Origin: an uncultured Oscillospiraceae bacterium | Lineage (GTDB): Bacteria; Bacillota; Clostridia; Oscillospirales; Acutalibacteraceae | Reading direction: 5' to 3' | Assembly (NCBI GenBank): GCA_900549945.1 | Contig: URQJ01000080.1 | Location: 1 to 8,246 of the forward strand | Length of the DNA stretch: 8,246 nucleotides | In this document: positions 1-5,669 of the stretch, in pieces | Layout: every line of letters begins with the position of its first letter | Numbering within the stretch: the first letter of the stretch is position 1 | Program-made: the position numbers and the translations under genes | Notes under the pieces: model-generated | The model's input: the letters and a program-made list of their open reading frames with translations, nothing else | Database searches by the model: none | What the model was told of the DNA's origin: nothing

Positions 1-255
1 GGCATGCTCGGCATGACGCGGGCGCTGGCGCTCGAGCTCGCACCCTCCGGCATCACGGTGAACGCCGTCGCCCCCGGCTACATCGACACAAAAATGAACG
101 CGCACCTTTCCGATGCGGACAAGGCGGCTCTCTGCGCCGAGATCCCGCTCGGCCGCGCGGGCACGCCTTTCGAGGTCGCCGCCGCCGCGCGCTTTCTCGC
201 CGAAAGCCCGTACATCACGGGGGAAACGCTCGTCGTCTCCGGCGGCTGGCGCTGA
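1..255 (+). CDS. SDR-family oxidoreductase, FabG-like (3' end only)
   Basis: The window opens inside this gene, and its last 84 residues are read in frame from base 1. They match the C-terminal part of classical short-chain dehydrogenases/reductases. A helix (GMLGMTRALALELA) of the kind that normally follows the catalytic YxxxK comes first. It is followed by the family motif VNAVAPGYIDTKM (nicotinamide-side loop) and the typical end ITGETLVVSGGWR, close to the ITGQ-x-DGGW ending of FabG proteins. The Rossmann glycine motif and the Ser-Tyr-Lys residues lie upstream of the window, so activity cannot be judged. In this family the enzyme would be a cytosolic NAD(P)H-dependent ketoreductase. 3-oxoacyl-ACP reductase (FabG) and the FabG-like EF-P 5-aminopentanone reductase (YmfI type) both fit, and the fragment cannot separate them. 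No terminator follows, so the next small gene may be co-transcribed. Confidence 0.9.
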   Translation, partial: GMLGMTRALALELAPSGITVNAVAPGYIDTKMNAHLSDADKAALCAEIPLGRAGTPFEVAAAARFLAESPYITGETLVVSGGWR

Positions 256-340
256 CGCATATTCCGCGCGCTTTCGCAAAGGCTATATCCATAAACGAAC
301 CGGCGCGGCTTCACGCGGCGGAGAGAAAGGATGAAAGCAG

Positions 341-514
341 ATGGACCTCAACCAGTTGGACAGCGCGGCGCGCAGCTTTTTTGAAACGCTCACCCCGGCC
401 ATGAAGGAATCGATCATGCAGTCGGGCGCGAGCCTGACGACGAAAAACGACCTCGAGCGCTTTTTGCAGAACAGCCTTGCAGACGCCAAGAACGTGCAGG
501 TCAGCCTCGAGTGA
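341..514 (+). CDS. small unknown protein, 57 aa
   Basis: A short open frame begins MDLNQLDSAARSFFETL and ends KNVQVSLE. I do not recognise the family. The protein is acidic, has no cysteine, no signal peptide and no membrane segment, and looks mostly helical with amphipathic stretches at about residues 4-28 and 36-49. The ATG at 341 was chosen because a purine-rich GAGAGAAAGG (321-330) ends ten bases before it. The ATG at 331 touches that site and opens a frame that stops after 17 codons. The gene lies 85 bases after the SDR gene with no terminator between, and a GC hairpin follows directly. That arrangement supports a real gene, but the length alone does not, and no homology evidence is available here. 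Confidence 0.55.
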   Translation: MDLNQLDSAARSFFETLTPAMKESIMQSGASLTTKNDLERFLQNSLADAKNVQVSLE

Positions 515-516
515 CA

Positions 517-633
517 GCCGCCGCTTCGGCGGCCTACATATAAGGCGCTTCGTGTGAAAAATACGTTTTCACACACGATTTGTGCCTTTGCCGCGGCGAG
601 CAAAGCGGCAATCGGCTTCGCCGACCGGCACAA
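517..633 (+). promoter_or_regulatory. hairpin-rich intergenic region, possible structured leader
   Basis: The gap between two unknown genes holds several perfect inverted repeats. GCCGCCG/CGGCGGC pairs at 517-523 and 527-533. GTGTGAAAA/TTTTCACAC pairs at 552-560 and 566-574 with a 5-base loop. CTTTGC/GCAAAG pairs at 586-591 and 600-605, and TCGGC/GCCGA at 612-616 and 620-624. The last two are enclosed by TTGTGCC/GGCACAA (580-586 and 627-633), which would make a three-way junction ending seven bases before the AAGGA ribosome binding site. TTGTGCC could instead extend the 552-574 hairpin by pairing GTGCC (582-586) with GGCGC (544-548), using one G-U pair. The two folds exclude each other. None of the hairpins has a T-run, so none is a standard terminator. 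No known riboswitch class was recognised, and function is inference only. Confidence 0.35.
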
Positions 634-656
634 AAAAATAAGGAATGGTAATTTTT

Positions 657-1109
657 ATGGAACTGTGTAAGCCCGAAGAGGCGCGCGCCTACGCCCTCGG
701 CGTGTGCGACGCCTTCTGCGAAATCGTCGGCGCGGGCGTGAAGCGCATTGCGCTGAGCCACCCTTTCACACAGGCGGAGCTGGAAACCGTGCTCGGCGCT
801 GATTTTATCCGCGACTGCGCGGCCATTGCGGCGCGCTACGGCTGCGCTGCGCACCACCAGCGGGAGCCGCTGCTCACCGACCTTTTCCCCGTTTCGCTGA
901 ACCGAGGGAAGCAGAACGTCGTTTTTTACCGGGACTCGGCGGATCTCGCGGAACTGCTCGCCATCGAGGCCGATAAGCGCGCGCTGCTTATCGCCGGCGC
1001 GTATACGGGCGCGGCGCGCCGGGAAATCGCCGTGCGCTTCGGGCGCCTGCTCTCCTACAGCGCGCAGGCCATCGACCGCCTGATCGCCCAGAATACGGAG
1101 CGCGAATAG
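657..1109 (+). CDS. unknown protein, 150 aa
   Basis: The reading frame has codon usage like the neighbouring genes (strong G/C third positions) and ends in TAG. The protein starts MELCKPEEARAYALGVC and ends with a helical stretch around residues 118-148. I do not recognise the family. It looks like a soluble, mostly helical cytosolic protein with no signal peptide or membrane segment. It has five cysteines (C4, C17, C21, C54, C63), including a CxxxC at 17-21, and a conserved-looking central segment PVSLNRGKQNVVFYRD (78-93). The start at 657 is preferred over the in-frame ATG at 645, because the only ribosome binding site, AAGGA (640-644), directly abuts 645. Its 12-base spacing to 657 is long, so initiation may be weak or influenced by the hairpins upstream. 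Confidence 0.78.
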   Translation: MELCKPEEARAYALGVCDAFCEIVGAGVKRIALSHPFTQAELETVLGADFIRDCAAIAARYGCAAHHQREPLLTDLFPVSLNRGKQNVVFYRDSADLAELLAIEADKRALLIAGAYTGAARREIAVRFGRLLSYSAQAIDRLIAQNTERE

Positions 1110-1110
1110 C

Positions 1111-1135
1111 GGCCTGCGCCTTTCGGCGCGGCGGC
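1111..1135 (+). other. GC-rich hairpin without T-run
   Basis: Directly after the stop codon of the unknown gene, GCGCC (1116-1120) pairs with GGCGC (1125-1129) across a TTTC loop. Outer GGCC blocks at 1111-1114 and 1132-1135 can pair with a bulge. No T-tract follows, so this is at best a weak terminator or an mRNA 3' stabilising hairpin. Transcription may continue into the peptidase gene. Confidence 0.35.
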
Positions 1136-1162
1136 CCACCCCACACAGAAAGGAATCCCCCT

Positions 1163-2170
1163 ATGAAACCGCAAAGACTGAAAGAAAATTTCACGATCGG
1201 CATATTTTCTTCCTCCTCGCCGATTTCCGCGACTGTGCCGGTCCGCTATGCGCGCGGCGTGCACTATTTGGAATCGAAGGGCCTGCGGGTCGTGCACGGG
1301 CAGCTCCGCGGCAAGGCGGACGGCTACCGCTCCGGCACGATTCTGGCGCGCGCCGAGGAATTCAACCGGCTCTTATACAACGAGGACGTTCAGGTGCTGA
1401 TGGCCGCCATCGGCGGGAACAACACGAACTCCATTCTGCCGTACATCGACTACAAATACCTGAAGGCACACCCGAAGGTCATCGTCGGCTATTCCGATAC
1501 CACGGCGCTGCTCCTCGCGGTCTACGCGAAAACGGGGTTGATCCCCTTTTACGGCCCGGCGGCGGCCTCCTCCTTCGGCGAGCTTCCCCCGTATGTGGAC
1601 AGCACCTTCGAGAGCTTTATCACCCTCCTGCGCGGCGATTTCCCCCTCCCCTACGACTACGAGATGCCGCCGGTCTGGACGGATGAATTCATCGACTGGA
1701 GCCGGCAGGACCGCGCCAAAGCCCCGCAGGAAAACGCGTGGCGCTGCGTGCGGCCCGGCGTGTGCAGCGGGCGGCTGATCGGCGGCAACCTGAATACGAT
1801 GGAGGGCTTTTTCGGCACCGAATACATGCCGGAAATCCGGGACGGCGACATCCTGTTTCTCGAGGACTCGCTCAAGGACGCCTGCACCGTCGAGCGCTCC
1901 TTCTCCCTTTTGAAACTCTCCGGCGTGCTCGAACGCGCCGGCGGCATCCTCCTCGGCAAGCACGAGAAATTCGACGACAACGGAACCGGCCGGCAGCCCT
2001 ATGAGATTCTGCTCGAGGTACTTGGCGGCACGGAGCTGCCGATTCTCGCGGATTTTGACTGCTGCCACACGCACCCCATGCTGACCCTGCCGATCGGCTG
2101 CCGCGTGACGCTCGACGCCACAAACAAAAGGCTTTCCCTGCTGGAATCCCCGTTTGAAGAGCCGAACTGA
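1163..2170 (+). CDS. S66-family serine peptidase (LD-carboxypeptidase / MccF-like)
   Basis: This 335-residue cytosolic protein carries the S66 architecture. The nucleophile is Ser111 in the elbow VGYSDTTALL. The acid is Glu234 in LFLEDS. The histidine is His302 in ADFDCCHTHPM. This is the Ser-Glu-His triad known from LdcA and MccF. An oxyanion-side GGNLNTM motif lies at 207-213. LdcA removes the terminal D-Ala from muropeptide tetrapeptides during wall recycling, while MccF hydrolyses toxic aminoacyl-nucleotides such as microcin C. The length, the Trp/acid-rich insert before GGNL (about 165-205) and the FDCCHTHPM ending look closer to the MccF clade than to short LdcA, but this is from memory. 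The RBS AGAAAGGA lies 8 bases before the ATG. It is followed 44 bases later by DAHP synthase with no terminator. There is no sign of truncation. Substrate is unresolved. Confidence 0.93.
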   Translation: MKPQRLKENFTIGIFSSSSPISATVPVRYARGVHYLESKGLRVVHGQLRGKADGYRSGTILARAEEFNRLLYNEDVQVLMAAIGGNNTNSILPYIDYKYLKAHPKVIVGYSDTTALLLAVYAKTGLIPFYGPAAASSFGELPPYVDSTFESFITLLRGDFPLPYDYEMPPVWTDEFIDWSRQDRAKAPQENAWRCVRPGVCSGRLIGGNLNTMEGFFGTEYMPEIRDGDILFLEDSLKDACTVERSFSLLKLSGVLERAGGILLGKHEKFDDNGTGRQPYEILLEVLGGTELPILADFDCCHTHPMLTLPIGCRVTLDATNKRLSLLESPFEEPN

Positions 2171-2214
2171 ACCGGCCAAAGGCACAGATTACATACCCCA
2201 AAGGAGTTTTCCCC

Positions 2215-3246
2215 ATGTCCATGACGATCAACAAGGCGCTGCCGGACCCGGCGGCGCTCAAATCCCAGTTTCCGCTTCCCGAAAAAATCCGGCAGATCAA
2301 GGCCGCGCGCGACGCGGAGATCGCGGCGGTGTTCCGCGGCGAATCCGATAAATTTCTCGTGATTGTCGGCCCCTGCTCGGCCGACAACGAGGACGCCGTG
2401 TGCGAATATGCCGGGCGGCTCGCGCGCGTCAGCGAGCGGGTGAAGGACCGGCTGATTCTGATCCCGCGCATTTACACGAACAAGCCCCGCACGACCGGCG
2501 AGGGCTACAAGGGCATGCTGCACCAGCCCGCCCCGGACAAGGCGCCCGACCTGCTCGGCGGCATCATCGCGATCCGCAAGATGCACATGCGCGCCATCGA
2601 GGAAACGGGCCTGACCTGCGCCGACGAGATGCTGTACCCCGAAAACCGCAGCTATCTCGACGACCTGCTCTCCTACGAGGCGATCGGCGCGCGCTCGGTG
2701 GAAAACCAGCAGCACCGCCTGACCGCGAGCGGCATGGACATCCCGGTCGGCATGAAGAACCCGACGGCCGGCGACCTCTCCGTAATGATGAACTCGATCC
2801 GCGCCGCGCAGACCGCGCACAACTTCATCTACCGCGGCTGCGACGTGACGACGGACGGCAACCCGCTCGCCCACGCGATTCTGCGCGGCGGCGTGGATAA
2901 GTACGGCACGAATATCCCGAACTACCACTTTGAGGATCTGACCCGCCTGTGCGCGCTGTACGCGGAGAGCGGGCTTTCAAACCCGGCCTGCATTGTGGAC
3001 GCCAACCACTCGAACTCCGGCAAGAAATTCCGCGAGCAGGTCCGCATCGTCAGCGAGGTGCTCCACAGCCGCGCCCACAACGACGGCGTGCGCGCGCTCG
3101 TCAAGGGCGTGATGGTCGAGAGCTACCTCGTCGAGGGCGCGCAGAAGATCAGCGACCACATGGTGCGCGGCCAGTCGATCACCGACCCGTGCCTCGGCTG
3201 GGACGACACCGAGCGGCTGCTGCTCGCGATCGCCGACCGCGTGTGA
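2215..3246 (+). CDS. aroF: 3-deoxy-7-phosphoheptulonate (DAHP) synthase, class I
   Basis: This enzyme condenses phosphoenolpyruvate with erythrose 4-phosphate to DAHP, the committed step of the shikimate pathway, in the cytosol. The 343-residue protein matches the class I-alpha (AroF/G/H) family. It has VGPCSADN (51-58), a PEP-site KPRTTGEGYKG (90-100), GARSVENQQHR (158-168), VGMKNPTAGD (178-187), DANHSNSGK (262-270), VMVESYLVEGAQ (299-310) and SITDPCLGWDD (321-331). The metal ligands expected by alignment with E. coli AroG are present: Cys54, His265, Glu302 and Asp324. The region corresponding to the AroG inhibitor loop reads EMLYPENRSYLDDLL (138-152) and lacks the Ile-Thr-Pro-Gln stretch of AroG, so feedback control may differ. 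AAAGGAG sits 8 bases before the ATG at 2215; a second ATG at 2221 is less well placed. No T-box or trp-type leader is visible in the short gap upstream. Symbol assignment among aroF, aroG and aroH is arbitrary. Confidence 0.96.
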   Translation: MSMTINKALPDPAALKSQFPLPEKIRQIKAARDAEIAAVFRGESDKFLVIVGPCSADNEDAVCEYAGRLARVSERVKDRLILIPRIYTNKPRTTGEGYKGMLHQPAPDKAPDLLGGIIAIRKMHMRAIEETGLTCADEMLYPENRSYLDDLLSYEAIGARSVENQQHRLTASGMDIPVGMKNPTAGDLSVMMNSIRAAQTAHNFIYRGCDVTTDGNPLAHAILRGGVDKYGTNIPNYHFEDLTRLCALYAESGLSNPACIVDANHSNSGKKFREQVRIVSEVLHSRAHNDGVRALVKGVMVESYLVEGAQKISDHMVRGQSITDPCLGWDDTERLLLAIADRV

Positions 3247-3277
3247 GCGCGCCGCGCAGAGAACGGAGGGAACTCTT

Positions 3278-3808
3278 ATGAAGCTATACGTCACGCGCCA
3301 CGGCGAAACGCCGATGAACGCCGCGCACCGCGTCTGCGGCAGAACCGACCTCGATTTGACCGAAAAGGGCGTGCAGCAGGCCGTTGAGGCCGGCAAGAGC
3401 CTTGCGGGCTGCGGCATCCGGCGGATCATCGCCTCGCCGATGCGCCGCGCCCAGCACACGGCGGCGCTGATCGCCCGCGAAATCGGCGTGGAGAAGATTG
3501 AGACCGAGCCGCGGCTGATCGAGCAGGATTACGGCATCTATGAAAACACCGACTGGGACGGCGAGGCCTTCAACCGAAATAAGCGCCAGTTTGCCGTGCG
3601 CTACCCGGGCGGCGAATCGATGCTCGACCTCGCCGGCCGGCTGTACCCGATGCTTGACGAGCTCAAGGCGCAGGGCGGCGAGCCGACGCTGCTCGTGTGC
3701 CACGGCGGCATCTGCCGCATGATCCGCACGTATTTTCTCGACGTGCCGAACGAGGACTACGCCGCGTTCAAAATGGCGAACTGCGGCGTTCTGGAATTTG
3801 ACCTGTAA
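3278..3808 (+). CDS. histidine phosphatase family protein (phosphoglycerate-mutase-like)
   Basis: This 176-residue cytosolic enzyme belongs to the RHG (branch 1 histidine phosphatase) family. The N-terminal VTRHGET gives the phospho-accepting His8 with Arg7. Arg57 in SPMRRAQHTA, the likely proton donor Glu82 in EPRLIEQDYG, and the second histidine His142 in VCHGG complete the expected active site. The family includes cofactor-dependent phosphoglycerate mutases and many small phosphatases acting on sugar phosphates, cobalamin or nucleotide intermediates. The short length argues against a true glycolytic mutase (about 230-250 residues) and for a phosphatase such as the PhoE/CobC-type proteins. 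The substrate cannot be read from sequence. GGAGGG lies 7 bases before the ATG, and the gene starts 31 bases after DAHP synthase and ends 26 bases before corA, which suggests co-transcription. Confidence 0.92.
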   Translation: MKLYVTRHGETPMNAAHRVCGRTDLDLTEKGVQQAVEAGKSLAGCGIRRIIASPMRRAQHTAALIAREIGVEKIETEPRLIEQDYGIYENTDWDGEAFNRNKRQFAVRYPGGESMLDLAGRLYPMLDELKAQGGEPTLLVCHGGICRMIRTYFLDVPNEDYAAFKMANCGVLEFDL

Positions 3809-3834
3809 ACGCATCCGGAAGGGAGGCATCCGCC

Positions 3835-4752
3835 ATGCAGTACATTTTAAACGGAGGGCTGACCCCCGCGCAGCCGCCTGAAACCGGCACGCCCTACGTG
3901 GAGGTGCTGACACGCAATGACTTCGACGCGCGGTACGGCGACCTCGTGCAGGATTCCCTGCTCACGCGCAGCATGGAGCACGAGCAGCACTGCAAGGCCG
4001 ACCTGTACCGGCGGTACGTGCTCGGCACGCTGCATGTGCCGGATAAGAAGGAGCTGCGCCGGCGCGCGTGGGACTGCGGCTTTTATCTGGATCAGGAGCG
4101 CCTGCTGCTCGTCAGCGACGGCCCCGAGCTCGAGACGCTGCTCCACGCCATCGACGGGCGGCAGATCACCGCCCTGCGCACGCCGGCGCAGGCGCTTTTC
4201 GAGCTGCTCGAGGCGATGATCCGCGGCGACGAGGATTTTACGGATGCCTTTGAGGACGAGCTCGAGCGCCGCGAGGCGGATATGAACGACAGCGTGCACG
4301 CCGTTCCGCCCGACCTCGACCGCTATCTGATGCGCGCGCGGCGCGAACTGATGGTGCTCGGCCGCTTTTACAAGCAGCTTTCGCAGGTCGGCGACCGCCT
4401 TGCCGAATGCACGAACGGGCTGATCGAGCGGGAATCGCTCGACCTCTTCCGCCTTTTTTCCCACCGCGCCGAACGCCTGCACGCCGATGCGGCCGCGCTG
4501 CGCGAATACGCGCTGCAAATCCTCGACCTGTACCAGTCGCGGATCAACGTGCGGCAGAACCGGATCATCCAGATTCTGACGATCCTCTCCGCGATTTTCA
4601 TGCCGCTGACGCTGATCGCCGGCTGGTACGGCATGAATTTCTCCGGCATGCCGGAGCTGCGCATGCCGCACGGCTACCTCGCGGTTTCGCTTCTCGCCGC
4701 CGCAGTCGTTGCGGCCGAGCTGATCGTCTTTAAGCGCAAGAAGTGGATGTGA
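3835..4752 (+). CDS. corA: CorA-family divalent cation transporter
   Basis: This 305-residue inner-membrane protein has the CorA layout. A cytosolic alpha/beta domain (about 1-150) and a long helical stalk (about 155-245) are followed by two C-terminal membrane helices (about 245-264 and 280-299). The signature YGMNF (265-269) ends the first membrane helix, and the MPEL loop (272-275) follows as in characterised CorA proteins. The tail is basic (KRKKW). CorA forms a homopentamer that imports Mg2+, and some members carry Co2+, Ni2+ or Zn2+. The N-terminal domain is acidic at 133-150 (D/E-rich), which could serve metal sensing, but that is inference. The RBS GGAAGGGAGG (3817-3826) is one of the strongest in the window. 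Assignment to the family is firm; ion specificity is not, and more distant CorA-like efflux members are possible. Confidence 0.93.
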   Translation: MQYILNGGLTPAQPPETGTPYVEVLTRNDFDARYGDLVQDSLLTRSMEHEQHCKADLYRRYVLGTLHVPDKKELRRRAWDCGFYLDQERLLLVSDGPELETLLHAIDGRQITALRTPAQALFELLEAMIRGDEDFTDAFEDELERREADMNDSVHAVPPDLDRYLMRARRELMVLGRFYKQLSQVGDRLAECTNGLIERESLDLFRLFSHRAERLHADAAALREYALQILDLYQSRINVRQNRIIQILTILSAIFMPLTLIAGWYGMNFSGMPELRMPHGYLAVSLLAAAVVAAELIVFKRKKWM

Positions 4753-4755
4753 TCC

Positions 4756-4771
4756 GCCGCGCCGGCTTTTT
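4756..4771 (+). terminator. possible weak intrinsic terminator after corA
   Basis: GCCG (4756-4759) pairs with CGGC (4763-4766) around a CGC loop and is followed by five Ts (4767-4771). The stem is only four GC pairs, so this is a marginal terminator. Its position three bases after the corA stop and just before an independent promoter makes it plausible. Confidence 0.45.
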
Positions 4772-4798
4772 CCCGTAACCGAGGATCTTAAAATAAAA

Positions 4799-4817
4799 AA
4801 TGAGAATTATTTTTATT
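4799..4817 (+). promoter_or_regulatory. Fur/PerR-family-like operator upstream of rubrerythrin
   Basis: The 19-base site AATGAGAATTATTTTTATT matches the classical Fur consensus AATGATAATNATTATCATT at 15 of 18 defined positions, and its core TGAGAAT-T-ATTTTTA fits the 7-1-7 format. It also matches the PerR box TTATAATnATTATAA at 10 of 14 positions. It ends seven bases before the -35 element of the rubrerythrin promoter. Peroxide- or iron-responsive repression of rubrerythrin by PerR or Fur relatives is known in clostridia, so the context supports it. Which regulator binds cannot be decided here. Confidence 0.6.
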
Positions 4818-4823
4818 TTTAGC

Positions 4824-4852
4824 TTGCTTTTTCCAGCGCGCTGGTATATAAT
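4824..4852 (+). promoter_or_regulatory. sigma-A-type promoter for rubrerythrin
   Basis: TTGCTT (-35, 4824-4829), a 17-base spacer and a perfect TATAAT (-10, 4847-4852) form a strong housekeeping promoter. Transcription would start near 4859, giving a leader of about 72 bases with AAGGAGG at 4916-4922. The very AT-rich stretch just upstream (4788-4820) could also act as an UP element. Confidence 0.8.
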
Positions 4853-4930
4853 AGATTCAACAGGCCGGGCGGCGTATAACACCGCTCAAAAACGGAAAGA
4901 ATATACGCAGAAAGCAAGGAGGAAATCGGC

Positions 4931-5473
4931 ATGAAAGATTTAAAGGGCACAAAGACCGAAGCAAACCTGATGGCTGCCTTTGCGGGTGAGTCGCAGGCCA
5001 GAAACAAGTACACCTACTATGCCTCGAAGGCGAAGAAGGACGGCTACGAGCAGATCGCCGAGCTCTTCACCGAGACCGCGAACAACGAGAAGGAGCACGC
5101 GAAGATCTGGTTCAAGCTGCTGCACGACGGCAATGTGCCGGACACGATCGCGAACCTGAAAGACGCCGCCGAAGGCGAAAACTACGAGTGGACCGACATG
5201 TACAAGAGCTTTGCCGAGGACGCAAAGGCCGAGGGCTTCGACCACATCGCATTCCTGTTCGAGCAGGTCGCGCTGATTGAGAAGGAGCACGAGGAGCGCT
5301 ACAGAAAGCTGCTCGCGAACATCGAGGAAGGCATCGTATTCTCGAGAGACGGCGACATGGTCTGGATCTGCAGAAACTGCGGCCACATCCACGTCGGCAA
5401 GAACGCGCCGGAGGTTTGTCCGGTCTGCGCGCACCCGAAGTCCTATTTCGAGCTCCGCGAAAAGAATTACTGA
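4931..5473 (+). CDS. rbr: rubrerythrin
   Basis: This 180-residue cytosolic protein reduces hydrogen peroxide to water in anaerobes, taking electrons through its own rubredoxin centre. The N-terminal ferritin-like domain (about 1-135) has the diiron ligands expected from D. vulgaris rubrerythrin: Glu20 (FAGES), Glu53 and His56 (NNEKEH), Glu83 and Glu86 (GENYEW), and Glu117 and His120 (IEKEHEERY). The C-terminal rubredoxin-like domain has Cys147-x2-Cys150 and Cys163-x2-Cys166 for a mononuclear iron site. Domain order and length are those of classical rubrerythrin (about 190 residues), and all ligands are intact. AAGGAGG lies 8 bases before the ATG. The gene is monocistronic: it has its own strong promoter, a Fur/PerR-like box upstream and a terminator right after the stop, consistent with induction by peroxide or metal stress. 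Confidence 0.97.
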   Translation: MKDLKGTKTEANLMAAFAGESQARNKYTYYASKAKKDGYEQIAELFTETANNEKEHAKIWFKLLHDGNVPDTIANLKDAAEGENYEWTDMYKSFAEDAKAEGFDHIAFLFEQVALIEKEHEERYRKLLANIEEGIVFSRDGDMVWICRNCGHIHVGKNAPEVCPVCAHPKSYFELREKNY

Positions 5474-5476
5474 TCC

Positions 5477-5510
5477 AAAAAGAGAGGCCCGCACGCGGGT
5501 CTCTTTTCTT
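5477..5510 (+). terminator. intrinsic terminator of rubrerythrin
   Basis: AAAAGAGA (5478-5485) pairs with TCTCTTTT (5500-5507), and CCCG (5488-5491) with CGGG (5496-5499) above a GG bulge, closing a CACG loop. The descending arm ends in a T-rich stretch. It starts four bases after the rubrerythrin stop codon. Confidence 0.85.
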
Positions 5511-5609
5511 GTGCCGAAAGCCGGCCGGCATCACCGCCCACGGGGACATGCGGCACGCTCGGGCTGTGGGGCGGGCGATCACGGGCAATCCCGCACCGCG
5601 CGCGGGCCA
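5511..5609. other. GC-rich intergenic spacer with nested inverted repeats
   Basis: No gene with a ribosome binding site is visible here. The stretch contains GTGCCG/CGGCAC (5511-5516 and 5551-5556), CCGCCCAC paired with GTGGGGCGG with one bulge (5534-5541 and 5566-5574), and CCCGC/GCGGG (5590-5594 and 5602-5606). The first two pairs interleave and cannot both form as simple hairpins. In such GC-rich DNA some of this is expected by chance. No known RNA family was recognised. Confidence 0.3.
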
Positions 5610-5638
5610 TGGACTTTCCGCACGTACTGTAGTAAAAT
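5610..5638 (+). promoter_or_regulatory. probable sigma-A-type promoter for tam
   Basis: TGGACT (-35, 5610-5615, four of six consensus bases), a 17-base spacer and TAAAAT (-10, 5633-5638, five of six) stand just upstream of tam. Transcription would begin near 5645, leaving a leader of about 25 bases with GGAGG at 5658-5662. The preceding rubrerythrin terminator makes a separate promoter necessary. Confidence 0.65.
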
Positions 5639-5669
5639 AGAGGCATCACAGAGAAGCGGAGGAATACAT

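Noticed and set aside
331..385. ATG at 331 as the start of the small gene
   Set aside because: It abuts the purine-rich site and its frame stops after 17 codons.
535..544. TATAAG as the -10 of a promoter for the 150-residue gene
   Set aside because: No acceptable -35 hexamer is found 16-18 bases upstream, so it is not listed as a promoter.
534..1139. Long minus-strand open frame opposite the 150-residue gene
   Set aside because: It has no ribosome binding site, its composition is that of an antisense shadow (Arg/Ala-rich), and the plus-strand frame shows the coding pattern. GC-rich DNA keeps antisense frames open.
1373..2928. Two overlapping minus-strand open frames of 270 and 309 codons opposite the peptidase and DAHP synthase genes
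   Set aside because: The plus-strand proteins have complete catalytic motifs. The antisense frames show no recognisable motif and no ribosome binding site.
3847..4671. Minus-strand open frame of 274 codons opposite corA
   Set aside because: It is a shadow frame. CorA on the plus strand has the GMN motif, two membrane helices and a strong ribosome binding site.
5277..5669. Upstream extension of the tam frame into rubrerythrin
   Set aside because: The extension overlaps the rubredoxin domain coding sequence, the rubrerythrin terminator and the tam promoter. The Tam N-terminus and ribosome binding site fix the start at 5670.
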